This document shows, one piece after another, positions 1 to 10,050 of a DNA stretch of 64,000 nucleotides (its first letter is position 1; each line of letters starts with the position of its first letter). The DNA is taken from contig LT606947.1 of NCBI GenBank assembly GCA_900095165.1, forward strand, positions 992,001 through 1,056,000. The letters are read 5' to 3'. This DNA is from Polynucleobacter necessarius. GTDB lineage: Bacteria > Pseudomonadota > Gammaproteobacteria > Burkholderiales > Burkholderiaceae. The translations under genes were made by a program, and so were the position numbers. Below the pieces are notes generated by a model. The model was not told the DNA's origin, did not search any database, and was given only the letters and a program-made list of their open reading frames with translations.

Positions 1-950
1 CGCATTTTCTCGCCAGTACGAGGATGGGTAAAGCCAGCTAAATGGGCGTGTAGATACAAGCGCTTAGATTTGACAATTTTGTCTTGATCTTCTAAGCCAT
101 ACTTATCATCACCCAAAATCGAGTGACCTAGTTTTTGGAGGTGTACGCGAATTTGGTGGGTACGACCCGTTTTGAGCTGAGCCTCGGCAAGAGTAATTGC
201 CACTTCCCCACGCTTCATTAATTTAGTAACGCGCAAGGCGGTATGGCTTGGTAGGCCGTCTGGGTCAACCCGAACGCGACGCTCGCCATTGGCTAATAAG
301 TATTTATGTAATGCAAACTTCAGCTGCATCGTACCTGCGCCCTGAGCAATTTCACCATGGGCCAGTAAGTAGTAACGCTTGTCTGTTTGGCCTTCGCGGA
401 TCTGGCGATGCAATTCCACCAAGGCGCTGCGCTTTTTTGCCAAAAGCAAGACGCCTGAAGTATCTCGATCCAAACGATGGACCAATTCCAAAAATTTGAG
501 CTCAGGGCGGGTAATGCGCAGGGTTTCAATAACGCCCAGGGCAATACCTGAACCCCCATGAACCGCCAAACCTGCTGGCTTATTGATTATTAATAGGGCT
601 TCATCCTCAAACAAAATGGGCATTTTGTCGGAATATCCCTGCGCCCGAGACTTGGTTTGGGCGGTATTGACTGCTGCCATTTGGGCGGGCTCAGCGATCC
701 GGACTGGCGGAACTCTGATTACATCCCCTTCAACCAGGCGTGTAGTTGGGTCAGCCCTTTTCTTGTTTACTCGAACTTCTCCAGAGCGAATAATCCGGTA
801 AACGTGGCTTTTGGGAACCCCTTTAGCCCAACGCAAGAGGTAGTTATCCAGTCGCTGGCCAGCCTCTTCCGGATCAATGGTCTGGAGATGAACGGCTACT
901 GGAGCGGTGGTTTTCACCTGTGAAGGCTTGGAAATGGGTTCGGATTTCAT
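1..950 (-). CDS. rluC: 23S rRNA pseudouridine synthase RluC (3' end cut by window edge)
   Basis: Makes pseudouridine in 23S rRNA during large-subunit assembly. The frame is open from the ATG at 950 to the left edge, so the C-terminal end is missing here. An N-terminal S4 RNA-binding domain (GQRLDNYLLRWAKG onward) is followed by the RluA-type catalytic domain with HRLDRDTSG, whose second Asp is the nucleophile, and TGRTHQIRVH near the end. RluC rather than RluD is chosen because the gene is divergent from rne, the usual neighbour of rluC in proteobacteria. No frame damage is visible. Confidence 0.9.
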   Translation of the reverse strand, partial: MKSEPISKPSQVKTTAPVAVHLQTIDPEEAGQRLDNYLLRWAKGVPKSHVYRIIRSGEVRVNKKRADPTTRLVEGDVIRVPPVRIAEPAQMAAVNTAQTKSRAQGYSDKMPILFEDEALLIINKPAGLAVHGGSGIALGVIETLRITRPELKFLELVHRLDRDTSGVLLLAKKRSALVELHRQIREGQTDKRYYLLAHGEIAQGAGTMQLKFALHKYLLANGERRVRVDPDGLPSHTALRVTKLMKRGEVAITLAEAQLKTGRTHQIRVHLQKLGHSILGDDKYGLEDQDKIVKSKRLYLHAHLAGFTHPRTGEKM

Positions 951-996
951 GATTTATCTCTTTTGTCGCCTCGACAGGGGACTCAACAATACCCCA

Positions 997-1022
997 TTGT
1001 CGTTCAACTTGTGCCGTATAAT
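997..1022 (+). promoter_or_regulatory. Candidate rne promoter
   Basis: A perfect TATAAT lies at 1017-1022. The nearest -35-like hexamer, TTGTCG at 997-1002, is only 14 bases upstream, so the -35 is weak or misplaced. The position between divergent rluC and rne and the missing gene downstream for about 380 bases fit an rne promoter with a long leader. This is inference from sequence only. Confidence 0.4.
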
Positions 1023-1029
1023 CAACGCT

Positions 1030-1400
1030 CTAGCCAATTTATTGGCTAGAGACTGACCTGATTCAGGTTCGAATCGTAGAGCTTGGGGTCGCCCTTAATA
1101 GACTCCCGGGGTTGCCCCTCCCCCGTTGTAATGAGGCGCAGGGTTGGTGTGTCGTATGCCGCGACCCGCGATTAGAAGACAGTTTTCAGGCGCGCGCCTG
1201 CATTGATGACCTAAAGGAGGTCTCTGCGACGATCGTCAAGTGTGGCACCGGTTTAACAACATTGAACTTGGTGTACCAGGCAATAAATGCCTGGAATTGC
1301 TTGATCCACACTCCAAAGCCGCCAATGGGCTATGCCCCAGGCGGCGCTTAACTTGTCCCTAACGCAGCGCGCAACGACGCACTACCAATAGGAGAGTGTT
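1030..1400 (+). promoter_or_regulatory. Long 5' leader of rne, probably structured
   Basis: About 370 bases without a convincing gene lie between the putative promoter and the rne start. The stretch is GC-rich, with several short complementary segments such as GGGGTTGCCCC and CGCGCGCC, and ends in a good ribosome binding site (AGGAGAG at about 1391-1397) just before the ATG at 1401. In E. coli the rne mRNA has a 361-nt leader that RNase E itself cleaves for autoregulation. An analogous role here is inferred from length and position. The short open frame at 1112-1351 has no family resemblance and is ignored. Confidence 0.45.
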
Positions 1401-4058
1401 ATGAAACGCATGTTATTTAATGCAACTCAACAAGAAGAGTTGCGAGTTGCCATCGTCGATGATCAAAAACTCATCGATATCGATATCGAAGCTGCCGGTC
1501 GCGAACAACGCAAAGGCAATATTTACAAAGGTGTTATTACCCGCATTGAGCCCTCGCTCGAAGCTTGCTTTGTAAATTACGGCGAAGAGCGCCATGGCTT
1601 CCTGCCATTTAAAGAAGTTGCTCGTACCCACTTTAAAGAGGGTATTGATGTCCGCAATGCCTCTATTAAAGATGCCTTACGTGAAGGCCAAGAAATCATT
1701 GTTCAGGTAGAAAAAGAAGAGCGCGGACAAAAAGGCGCCGCCCTCACCTCTTTTGTCTCCCTGGCAGGTCGCTATTTGGTATTAATGCCAAATAACCCAC
1801 GTGGAGGCGGCGTTTCTCGTCGCATTGAAGGTGAAGACCGCCAAGAACTTCGTGAAGCAATGTCCCAATTACACGTACCAGATGGCATGAGCATCATTGC
1901 TCGTACAGCCGGTATTGGCCGTGATGCTACTGAGCTGCAATGGGATTTAAATTATCTCATGCAGTTGTGGACAGCGATTGACGAAGCCGCTAAAGGCAAC
2001 TCAGTACCATTATTAATCTACCTCGAATCCAGCTTGGTGATCCGTGCGATTCGCGATTACTTCCAACCAGATATCGGCGAGATCCTCATCGATATAGATG
2101 ACATCTACGAGCAGGCTGCAGCCTTTATGTCTTTAGTAATGCCAGATAATCTACCAAGAGTGAAGCGTTACCAGGACGATGTTCCATTGTTCTCTCGCTT
2201 CCAAATCGAGCATCAGATTGAAACTGCTTACTCACGTACCGTGCCATTGCCCTCCGGCGGTGCGATTGTGATTGACCACACTGAAGCTTTGGTTTCCGTA
2301 GACGTTAACTCTGCACGTGCAACCCGCGGCTCTGATATTGAAGAGACTGCTACTCGCACCAACCTAGAAGCTGCCGATGAAATCGCCCGTCAAGCACGTT
2401 TACGTGACTTGGGTGGCTTGATCGTGATCGACTTCATTGATATGGAATCGAGCAAGGCACAAAAGGATGTTGAGAACCGTTTACGCGATGCCCTACGTCA
2501 TGACCGTGCTCGCGTTCAAATGGGCAAGATCTCCAAGTTTGGCTTGATGGAGATGTCACGCCAGCGTTTACGCCCTGCTCTCTCTGAAGGCAGCCACGTA
2601 ACCTGCCCACGTTGTAATGGCACAGGCCATATCCGCGATACCGAATCTTCTGCATTGCAAGTCTTGCGCATCATCCAAGAAGAGGCAATGAAAGAAAACA
2701 CTGCCGCTATTCATACGCAAGTTCCAGTCGAAGTGGCTGCATTCTTGCTTAATGAGAAGCGTGCTGAAGTAATCAAGATTGAGACCCGCTTCAAAGTTAA
2801 TGTCTTGATGATTCCGAACAAACACCTAGAAACTCCACATTACAAACTTGAGCGTTTGCGTCATGACGATCCACGTCTTGATGATCAAAAAGCGAGTTAT
2901 GTGATGGCCGAAGAAGCTGCTGCTGAACTCGAGACCGATACTGCAGTAAGCCGCAAAGATGCGGACCTTAAGGTTCGTCCTGAAGCGGCTGTAAAAGGTA
3001 TTACGCCAAATGCACCAGCACCAGTAAGTCAGCCACGTCCTGCACGCACTGAAAAAGCAAATGCTGAAACTACAAGCACTGGTGGATTCTTTGGTTTTAT
3101 TAAGAGCCTATTCTCTTCAGCGCCTGCGCCAGAAGTAAAACCTGCTCCTAGCGCACCACGTGGTCGCAATCAAAACAATCGCAATGGCAATAACCGCAAT
3201 CGCGGTCGTCGTGGCGAACGTAACGATCGCGCTGACCGCCCAGCCGAAGGTGCAGCAAATGCTGAAGGTGGAAATGCTCCACGCGAAGCAGGTTCAGGAA
3301 GGGGTCGTCAAGATGGTCGTAACCGCAACGGGAATAACGGCAATCGCAACCAAAACAATCAAAATCCAAAACCAGAAAATCAAGCTGCGGTAACTCCAGC
3401 TACCGAGGCTGCTCCCGGCACTGATGCAGCACCAAGTGCAGATGGTGAAGAGCGTCGTGGTCGTGGTCGCAATCGTCGTGGTCGTGGTCGCGGGCAACGT
3501 GGCGAGCGCACTGAAGTCAATGGCGATGCAGCGATTGCTTCTGTTGTTGCAATAGCAACTTCATTCTCAGGCCCACCAGCAGGAATGGCTGGAGCATCTG
3601 CTTCTATACCGATTCAGAACATTGCTCAAAGCTTTGGAAATACTGTTACGCCAGCAGCTTCTAACGAAGTGAAAGAACGTGCACCGCGTCGTGCGCCTAG
3701 AGAACCAAGAGAGCAACGTGCACCACGTCAAAGCAATCGAGCAGATAACACTACTGCAGCGCCTGCCCCACAGGCAGTAGCTAAATCAGCGCCAGCAATT
3801 GAGGTCATTGCCAAGCCGATGCCTGAACTTCCTAAGGTTGCCTTCCAGGCACTTGAAGAAACTCCATTGCATAGCGCAGTTCAATCTGCTGGCATGATTT
3901 GGGTAGCGACAGACTCTAGCAAGCATCAAGAAGCGCAATCACAAATCAAAGCTGAATCAGAAATTTTGCCTATGGGCAGAACTCCCAAGGCTCCAGTTAG
4001 TTTACAAAATGGCCCAATGGTTTTAGTTGAAACCGGCGGCCAAGAAAAAACGGTTTAA
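1401..4058 (+). CDS. rne: Ribonuclease E
   Basis: Endoribonuclease of the degradosome; cuts mRNA and matures rRNA and tRNA at the inner membrane. The 885-residue protein begins with an S1 domain (residues about 35-120), followed by the 5' sensor and DNase-I-like catalytic domain. The metal-binding aspartates sit in SVDVNSARA and LIVIDFIDM, and the zinc-link motif CPRCNGTG is present. From about residue 540 the protein is low-complexity, rich in Arg, Asn, Gly and Pro (for example RGRGRNRRGRGRG), like the disordered scaffold half of other RNase E proteins. The frame is intact and the start has a clear ribosome binding site. Confidence 0.96.
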   Translation: MKRMLFNATQQEELRVAIVDDQKLIDIDIEAAGREQRKGNIYKGVITRIEPSLEACFVNYGEERHGFLPFKEVARTHFKEGIDVRNASIKDALREGQEIIVQVEKEERGQKGAALTSFVSLAGRYLVLMPNNPRGGGVSRRIEGEDRQELREAMSQLHVPDGMSIIARTAGIGRDATELQWDLNYLMQLWTAIDEAAKGNSVPLLIYLESSLVIRAIRDYFQPDIGEILIDIDDIYEQAAAFMSLVMPDNLPRVKRYQDDVPLFSRFQIEHQIETAYSRTVPLPSGGAIVIDHTEALVSVDVNSARATRGSDIEETATRTNLEAADEIARQARLRDLGGLIVIDFIDMESSKAQKDVENRLRDALRHDRARVQMGKISKFGLMEMSRQRLRPALSEGSHVTCPRCNGTGHIRDTESSALQVLRIIQEEAMKENTAAIHTQVPVEVAAFLLNEKRAEVIKIETRFKVNVLMIPNKHLETPHYKLERLRHDDPRLDDQKASYVMAEEAAAELETDTAVSRKDADLKVRPEAAVKGITPNAPAPVSQPRPARTEKANAETTSTGGFFGFIKSLFSSAPAPEVKPAPSAPRGRNQNNRNGNNRNRGRRGERNDRADRPAEGAANAEGGNAPREAGSGRGRQDGRNRNGNNGNRNQNNQNPKPENQAAVTPATEAAPGTDAAPSADGEERRGRGRNRRGRGRGQRGERTEVNGDAAIASVVAIATSFSGPPAGMAGASASIPIQNIAQSFGNTVTPAASNEVKERAPRRAPREPREQRAPRQSNRADNTTAAPAPQAVAKSAPAIEVIAKPMPELPKVAFQALEETPLHSAVQSAGMIWVATDSSKHQEAQSQIKAESEILPMGRTPKAPVSLQNGPMVLVETGGQEKTV

Positions 4059-4140
4059 TCGAATTTCTCCAGACTGCTATTTATCCCACAAGGATATTTG
4101 GCAGTTTGGCAAAAACACCGTTTCACAGCCATAATTAGAC

Positions 4141-5255
4141 ATGGTTGAAAAAGTAATCCCCATACGCTTAGATGAAGGCAAAGGCCTGATGCCGTCCATC
4201 CCTGGACAACTTGTTTGCCGCCAATACTTCAACCAAAGATGCTCGAGGGCGCCCTCTACGTGATTTACGCATCTCTGTTACGGATCGATGCAATTTCCGC
4301 TGCACCTATTGCATGCCTAAGGAAATCTTCGACAAGAACTACCCCTACCTATCTCATAGCGATTTACTGAGCTTTGAAGAGATCATTCGCTTAACAAATA
4401 TCTTTGCCTCTCTGGGTGTAGAAAAAATTCGTCTCACTGGTAACGAGCCCTTGCTTCGTAAAAATCTCGAAGTACTCATTGAAATGCTCGCCAAAATTCG
4501 CACTACGGCAGATCAAGCTCTCGATTTAACACTCACTTACCAATGGCAGCATTTTGCGCAAGAAGGCGACTGCATTAAAAGCGGCAGACTTGCATCGCCT
4601 AACTATCAGTCTTGATGGCTTGAATGATGAGATCTTCAAAAAAATGAATGATGTCAACTTTCCGGTCACGGATGTGCTCGACGGAATTGCTGCCGCTCAA
4701 GAAGTGGGCTTTACGAATATCAAAGTCAACATGGTTGTTAAGAAGGGTACAAACGACCAAGAAATTATTGGCATGGCAAAGCATTTCAAAGGCAGCGGTG
4801 TAACACTACGCTTCATTGAGTTCATGGATGTAGGAAGTTCTAATGGCTGGGATATGTCTCAAGTACTTCCCTCTCAAGAAGTCGCCAATCGAATTAATGC
4901 TATATTTCCAATAGAATCGATTGAAGCCAATTACCCCGGTGAAGTTGCGCAGCGCTGGCGCTATGTTGATGGCTCTGGTGAAATTGGTTTTATTTCAAGC
5001 GTCACACAAACCTTCTGTCACGAGTGCACCCGTGCACGCATCTCAACAGATGGACAGATGTATCTTTGCCTATTTGCAAACGAGGGTTTTGATTTCAAAA
5101 CTCTATTGCGTTCTGATAGAAGTGATTTAGAAATTGCCAACGCCATCATGTTCACATGGTCTGGACGCAATGATCACTATTCAGAAATTCGGGGATCCAA
5201 TACTGCTGGATCGAAATCTTCTTGCAAGATAGAGATGTCTTACATCGGTGGCTAA
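4141..5255 (+). pseudogene. moaA: moaA pseudogene: GTP 3',8-cyclase, two frameshifts
   Basis: MoaA is the radical-SAM enzyme that opens molybdenum-cofactor synthesis. The original start is the ATG at 4141 (MVEKVIPIRL). An extra base near 4206 shifts the frame within the first 25 codons (GGA-AAC-TTG would restore G-N-L), and an extra T at 4537-4538 shifts it again (ACT-ACC-AAT would restore T-T-N). The radical-SAM cysteines (CNFRCTYC) and the C-terminal cluster cysteines (FCHECTRAR) are still readable. The SAM-binding GGEP motif has become GNEP, which points to real decay rather than only read errors. The gene leads into mobA with a TAATG overlap. Confidence 0.93.
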
Positions 5256-5861
5256 TGATTACCTCAGAACAAATTACTGGACTCATTCTGGCAGGTGGTC
5301 GCGCCCAACGTATGGGTGGTATCGATAAGAGTTTAATCCCCTTTCATGGCAAGCTTCTGGTTGAATTAGCCATCAGTCGACTCAAGCCTCAGGTCAGCAC
5401 CATTTTAATTAATGCCAACCGCAGCATTACAAAGTATTCACGCTATGGCTATCCTGTGCTCATGGATGAAACACCAGACTTCTCAGGCCCATTAGCTGGA
5501 TTCTCGGCCGGACTGAAGCATTGCAAAACACCCTATCTACTCACATCGCCTTGCGACTCCCCTTTACTTCCAACCGATCTTGCCAAAAGAATGGCAACTC
5601 AACTGGAAGACAATCATTTAGAGCTGGTTTTTGCCTCCACCAAAAGAGAATGATGGAAAAATTTGGTCGCAGCCCGTTTTCTGCTTAATGAAAAGTAGCT
5701 TGCAAGATTCTTTAAATGCCTTTTTAAGTAAAGTGGATTTGAAGATTGATCGTTGGTTTAAGGAATTGCGTTCTGGCACAGTGGTTTTTGAAAACCCGCA
5801 AGCATTTGCCAACGTCAATACACCAGAATAGTTGGCCAACTTGGAAAAAATTTCGTTATGA
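5255..5861 (+). pseudogene. mobA: mobA pseudogene: molybdenum cofactor guanylyltransferase, frameshift and nonsense
   Basis: MobA attaches GMP to molybdopterin. Translation would start at the ATG at 5255 overlapping the moaA stop. The N-terminal nucleotide-binding motif LILAGGRAQRMGGIDKSL is intact. The frame breaks near 5630-5655 (net one extra base), truncating the protein at 5653. The C-terminal part is readable in the next frame (GKIWSQPVFCLMKSSL to TPE). There GAG has become TAG at 5829-5831. Reading past that TAG ends at a TGA at 5859-5861 that overlaps the moeA ATG as ATGA, which is the likely ancestral end. Confidence 0.9.
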
Positions 5862-7167
5862 CGGATCCAATCAAACGCTCTCCAAATAGCCCCATCCTCT
5901 TAACCGCTTCACTCCATGTTGATGAAGCGCGTAAGGCAATCTCAAGCCTTGTTAATGAATTACTCCAAGAATCTCGCAAGTTGAATAATGCGAGCGATAT
6001 TGAGTCGGTGGTTTTGGATCAGGCGATCAACCGCATCTTGGCAGAAGACTTACTTTCCCCGATTGATGTACCCGCTGCCGATAACTCTGCTATGGATGGC
6101 TTCGTCTTTAATGGCGATTGCTTGGGAAGGAGTGAATCTCTAGTCACATTGAAGATCGTTGGTACAGCCTATGCTGGCAAACCTTATGAGGGGGCTATTA
6201 GTGCAGGTGAATGCCTCAAGATCATGACTGGTGCGCTCATGCCTCGTGACTGCGATACCGTTATCCCTCAAGAATTTACTGAATCTGCAACCGAGTCGGC
6301 TGTCAGTTTCAAGCAAAATTAAGTGAAGCGCGGAGAGAATCGTCGCTTGCGTGGCGAAGACTTAAAAAGCGGAAAAGCCGCCATTGCAGCCGGTCGTTTA
6401 TTGCGGCCTTCCGATCTTGGTCTAGCTGCATCACTGGGTATTGCGAGCCTCAGAGTGCAGCGCAAACTCAAGATTGCCATTCTTTCCTCTGGAGATGAAT
6501 TAAGCCCTCTTGGTCAGACCCTAGATGTCGGCAGTATTTATGACAGCAATCGCTATAGCCTGACCGGCCTACTCAATCGCCTTAATTTAGAAATCATTGA
6601 CTGCGGCATTGTGCGCGATGATTCCGTCTCACTTAAAGCCGCCTCCAAAGCGGATGTTCTTATTTCATCTGGCGGGGTCTCAGTTGGTGAGGCGGACTTT
6701 ACCAAGCAAATCATGCAAGAGTTGGGTGATGTAGGATTTTGGAAAATTGCTATGCGCCCAGGTCGCCCTATGGCCTTTGGAATGCTCAAGCCAGTTGAAG
6801 GGTCTAGCCGCAAAACCCTCTTCTTTGGCTTGCCTGGCAATCCCGTTGCAGTCATGGTGACCTTCTACCAATTTGTCCGCTCGGCTTTATTGCAACTAAA
6901 TGGTGCAAGCCAGACTGAGCCACAAATGACTCAAGCGATTGCCGAAGCCCCAATTCGGAAAAAGCCTGGTCGAACAGAGTTTCAGCGCGCCATTGTTTGG
7001 GGCGTGGCCTAGACGGAAAGTCTACAGTCAAGTTGACTGGCAGCCAAGGCGCCGGAATTTTGCGCTCAATGAACGAGGCTAATTGTTTTGTCATTCTGTC
7101 TCACGACCAAGGAAATGTGGCCGCCGGCGACTGGGTAGATGTGGCGCTTTTCGATGGACTGCTTTAA
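5858..7167 (+). pseudogene. moeA: moeA pseudogene: molybdopterin molybdenumtransferase, nonsense and frameshift
   Basis: MoeA inserts molybdenum into adenylylated molybdopterin. The frame from the ATG at 5858 is interrupted in-frame by TAA at 6320-6322, probably TCA (Ser) to TAA in FKQN-S-VKRGENRR. It continues to 7012 with recognisable motifs (AILSSGDEL, DSNRY, SSGGVSVGEADF, GLPGNPVAVMV). A second lesion at about 6995-7010 shifts the frame by minus one; the C-terminal domain (STVKLTGSQGAGILRSM to DVALFDGLL) is readable in the other frame to a TAA at 7165-7167. It is the third broken gene of the same operon. Confidence 0.93.
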
Positions 7168-7178
7168 GATTGCACCTC

Positions 7179-7472
7179 ATGAAACTCACCAAAAAAGAAA
7201 TTGCCTTCGTAGATCCAATGCATACGGCCAAAACTCTAGTTTTGGTTTATCTCTGCTTCTCTGTACCAATTGTGTTGCTGGCTTTGTTTGTAGCTTTTAT
7301 TCGTGACGGCGCCATTCCTGGATTTACCGTTCTCTCCGCTTTAATCCTCAATACCTTACTTGGGTTTGCTTTGCTGTGGATTGCCTGCAAGGTCTACAAT
7401 TGGGTAGCAGGTAAATTTGGTGGGATTGAACTTGCTCTTCGCGAGCTCCCAGAAGAAATCGAAACCGACTAA
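7179..7472 (+). CDS. Small hydrophobic membrane protein, unknown function
   Basis: A 97-residue protein starting at the ATG at 7179, just downstream of the dead moeA. Two long hydrophobic stretches (residues about 19-42 and 50-72) predict two transmembrane helices, with a short charged N-terminus (MKLTKKEIAFVDP) and a soluble acidic tail ending LPEEIETD. I do not recognise a named family. Its frame is intact despite decay immediately upstream, which suggests it is still used. Confidence 0.7.
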   Translation: MKLTKKEIAFVDPMHTAKTLVLVYLCFSVPIVLLALFVAFIRDGAIPGFTVLSALILNTLLGFALLWIACKVYNWVAGKFGGIELALRELPEEIETD

Positions 7473-7504
7473 TTATTCAGTCGACTTCGTTTCGTTTTTT
7501 AAAC

Positions 7505-8524
7505 CTAACTTTTACCTTCTAGCACTTCAGGATTAATTAAACTTGGTGGCTTCTTATCATCAAGCGCTGCTCGTAAATTTTCTACCGCGAGATCTACCAT
7601 CGCTCTACGCGTTTTTTCTGTAGCGCTCGCGATATGCGGAGCCAACACAATATTGCTGCACTTGAGTAACTCAGGATGTACTTGAGGTTCACCCTCAAAC
7701 ACATCCAAACCAGCTGCAAAGATCTTTCCACTTCGCAATGCTTGCGCCAAAGCTACATCATCCACAATACCGCCGCGGGCAATGTTAATCAGGGTTGCAG
7801 TCGGTTTCATCATCGCAATTTCTGCAGCGCCAATCGTGTGATGATTTTGTGTGGTGTAGGGCAGCACCAACACCACATGATCAGCAGTGCGAAGTAATTC
7901 CTCTTTTGAAACATAAGTGGCGCCACAAGCTTTTTCATCCGCATCTGAGAGATGGCTATGGTTGTGATAAAGCACCTTCATGCCAAAACCAAGTGCACGT
8001 TTAGCAATGCCTTGACCAATGCGACCCATGCCAATGATGCCAACGGTGCTGTGATGCAAATCCATGCCGAGCGGGTTGTTCACAATCGACCATTGATCCC
8101 ACTTGCCCGCCCTAACCCAATGTTCCGACTCTGTAATACGTCTAGCGGTTGCCATTAACAAAGCGAAGCCAAAATCAGCTGTTGTATCCGTAAGAACATC
8201 AGGGGTATTAGTAGCCATGACACCAGCAGCAGTAATCGCTGAGACATCAAAATTGTTGTAACCAACGGAAATATTGGCAACCACTTTCAAATTCTTAGCC
8301 TGCGAAAGGGCTGTAGCATCAATCCGCTCACTTCCCGCCACTAGGGCGCCCTCCACCTCTGAAAGTGCTTTTTTAAGCTCATCTGGGGTCAAAATTTTGT
8401 CGGACTGGTTAGAGCGAACCTCATAGGATTCCTCTAATTTGGCCAGGGCCTCCGGAAATATCGCCCTTGCGACCAAAATCTTTGGCTTGGGATTATTGAT
8501 GGAGGTGTTTGCTGGTGTGTTCAT
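7505..8524 (-). CDS. D-2-hydroxyacid dehydrogenase, glyoxylate/hydroxypyruvate reductase type
   Basis: NAD(P)H-dependent reductase of 2-keto acids, probably glyoxylate or hydroxypyruvate. The 339-residue protein has the Rossmann motif VGIIGMGRIGQGIAKRALGF, the substrate-binding region NISVGYNNFDV, the arginine motif INIARGGIVDD, and the glutamate and histidine region FEGEPQVHPELL...LAPHIASAT that form the Arg-Glu-His catalytic set. The length is normal and the frame intact. It is divergent from fdxA across a 119-base gap. The exact substrate cannot be told from sequence. Confidence 0.9.
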   Translation of the reverse strand: MNTPANTSINNPKPKILVARAIFPEALAKLEESYEVRSNQSDKILTPDELKKALSEVEGALVAGSERIDATALSQAKNLKVVANISVGYNNFDVSAITAAGVMATNTPDVLTDTTADFGFALLMATARRITESEHWVRAGKWDQWSIVNNPLGMDLHHSTVGIIGMGRIGQGIAKRALGFGMKVLYHNHSHLSDADEKACGATYVSKEELLRTADHVVLVLPYTTQNHHTIGAAEIAMMKPTATLINIARGGIVDDVALAQALRSGKIFAAGLDVFEGEPQVHPELLKCSNIVLAPHIASATEKTRRAMVDLAVENLRAALDDKKPPSLINPEVLEGKS

Positions 8525-8643
8525 AGCGTGACTTTACCTCAAGTAAATTGAAGCTTTTGCCTGAAAAATAGGCTGATTCGGCTAAAATTAAGGTTTTATA
8601 ACTCAGTAGCCCATTGATCCGGACTCCTCACTAGTACACCATC

Positions 8644-8967
8644 ATGACTTACGTTGTTACCGAAGCCTGTATCCGTTGCAAATATACCGATTGCGTTGAC
8701 GTCTGCCCAGTCGATTGTTTTCGCGAAGGTCCTAACTTTTTAGTAATCGATCCCGATGAGTGCATCGATTGCGCAGTATGCGTTCCTGAGTGCCCGGTCA
8801 ATGCGATTTATGCTGAAGATGATGTGCCGGGAGACCAACAAGCGTTCATTAAATTAAATGCTGAGTTGTCACCATCATGGACATCCATCACCAAATCCAA
8901 AGCCGCATTGCCAGAAGCTGAAGAGTGGAAAGATGTTAAAAATAAACTCGACCAACTGGTAAAGTAA
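8644..8967 (+). CDS. fdxA: Seven-iron ferredoxin FdxA
   Basis: A soluble low-potential electron carrier of 107 residues with [3Fe-4S] and [4Fe-4S] clusters. The first cysteine set is in [18 protein letters not shown] and the second in [20 protein letters not shown], the arrangement of Azotobacter-type ferredoxin I and its proteobacterial FdxA relatives. It sits one base ahead of the ferredoxin reductase start, so the two are almost certainly co-transcribed and form an electron-transfer pair. Confidence 0.93.
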   Translation: MTYVVTEACIRCKYTDCVDVCPVDCFREGPNFLVIDPDECIDCAVCVPECPVNAIYAEDDVPGDQQAFIKLNAELSPSWTSITKSKAALPEAEEWKDVKNKLDQLVK

Positions 8968-8968
8968 A

Positions 8969-10012
8969 TTGCACTCTCCCATTGAAACCGATGCAGTCAT
9001 TATTGGCGCCGGTCCAGTGGGACTCTTCCAAGTCTTCGAGCTTGGTCTCCTAGAAATTAAAGTGCATGTCATTGACTCCCTGCCTGAAGTAGGCGGTCAA
9101 TGCATTGAGCTCTATCCAGACAAACCGATCTACGACATTCCAGCAATTCCAGTTTGCACTGGTCGAGAACTCGTTAGCAATCTGCTCAAACAAATTGAGT
9201 CATTCAAGCCACAGTTTCACTTAAATCAAGAGATCTCCACCCTTGAGAAGCAGGCTGATGGCCGCTTTCTGATTAAGACCTCTCAAGATCGAGAGTTTTT
9301 AACAAAAACGGTTTTTATCGCTGCTGGTGTTGGCGCATTTCAACCGCGCACTCTCAATCTGGATGGCATTGAGGCATTTGTAGATACACAAGTCTTCTAT
9401 CGCGTCAGATATCCTGAGCAATTAAATGGCAAGCGTATCGTGATTTGCGGTGGCGGAGATTCCGCACTGGACTGGGCACTGCATTTTATCGATCAAAGGG
9501 AAAATGTGACACTCATTCATCGCAGGGATGAATTTAAAGCAGCACCTCAATCGATAGCTAAGATGCGCGCGCTTTGCGCAGCCGGCAAGATGCAACTCAT
9601 CATTGGCCAAATTACCGGTCTTGAAACTTCCAATCATCAACTCACTGAAATTGCAGTTATCAATATTGATGGTGAAGTTCAAAATATTGCCTTAGACGCT
9701 CTCTTATTGTTTTATGGTCTCTCCCCTAAACTAGGCCCAATTGCCGACTGGGGTCTCGATATTGATCGCAAACAAATTGTTGTGGATACGGCCCGCTTTC
9801 AGACTAGTACGCCGGGCATTTTTGCAGTTGGGGATATCAATATCTACCCTGGCAAGAAAAAGCTCATTCTGTCAGGCTTTCATGAGGCAGCCTTGGCGGC
9901 TTTTGCTGCTGTAGCCTATTTGGCCCCTGAAAAGCAGATTCAACTCCAGTACACCACTACCTCCTCTAAGTTGCATAAGGCGCTTGGGGTAAGCCCGCCA
10001 ACATTCGAGTAA
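8969..10012 (+). CDS. Ferredoxin--NADP(+) reductase, thioredoxin-reductase-like type
   Basis: A flavoprotein that moves electrons between NADPH and ferredoxin. The 347-residue protein has two dinucleotide-binding motifs, [11 protein letters not shown] near the N-terminus for FAD and [12 protein letters not shown] in the middle for NADPH, plus the late FAD motif [13 protein letters not shown]. It lacks the CxxC pair of thioredoxin reductases, as expected for this ferredoxin reductase family. The start is a TTG at 8969 directly after the fdxA stop, suggesting translational coupling. Confidence 0.88.
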   Translation: MHSPIETDAVIIGAGPVGLFQVFELGLLEIKVHVIDSLPEVGGQCIELYPDKPIYDIPAIPVCTGRELVSNLLKQIESFKPQFHLNQEISTLEKQADGRFLIKTSQDREFLTKTVFIAAGVGAFQPRTLNLDGIEAFVDTQVFYRVRYPEQLNGKRIVICGGGDSALDWALHFIDQRENVTLIHRRDEFKAAPQSIAKMRALCAAGKMQLIIGQITGLETSNHQLTEIAVINIDGEVQNIALDALLLFYGLSPKLGPIADWGLDIDRKQIVVDTARFQTSTPGIFAVGDINIYPGKKKLILSGFHEAALAAFAAVAYLAPEKQIQLQYTTTSSKLHKALGVSPPTFE

Positions 10013-10050
10013 GCTCTTAATATCACCGAATCATTTAGCTGAATACATCT

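Noticed and set aside
1112..1351. 79-codon frame in the rne leader
   Set aside because: No ribosome binding site or family match; the region is better explained as a structured untranslated leader.
3148..3369. Antisense frames in the repeat region of rne
   Set aside because: They arise from low-complexity codons of the Asn/Arg/Gly region and have no independent signals.
4141..7167. Moco lesions as pure sequencing errors
   Set aside because: Nonsense substitutions and missense changes in conserved motifs accompany the frameshifts, and neighbouring genes are clean. Errors remain possible for single-lesion genes such as cysM or the ABC-3C ATPase.
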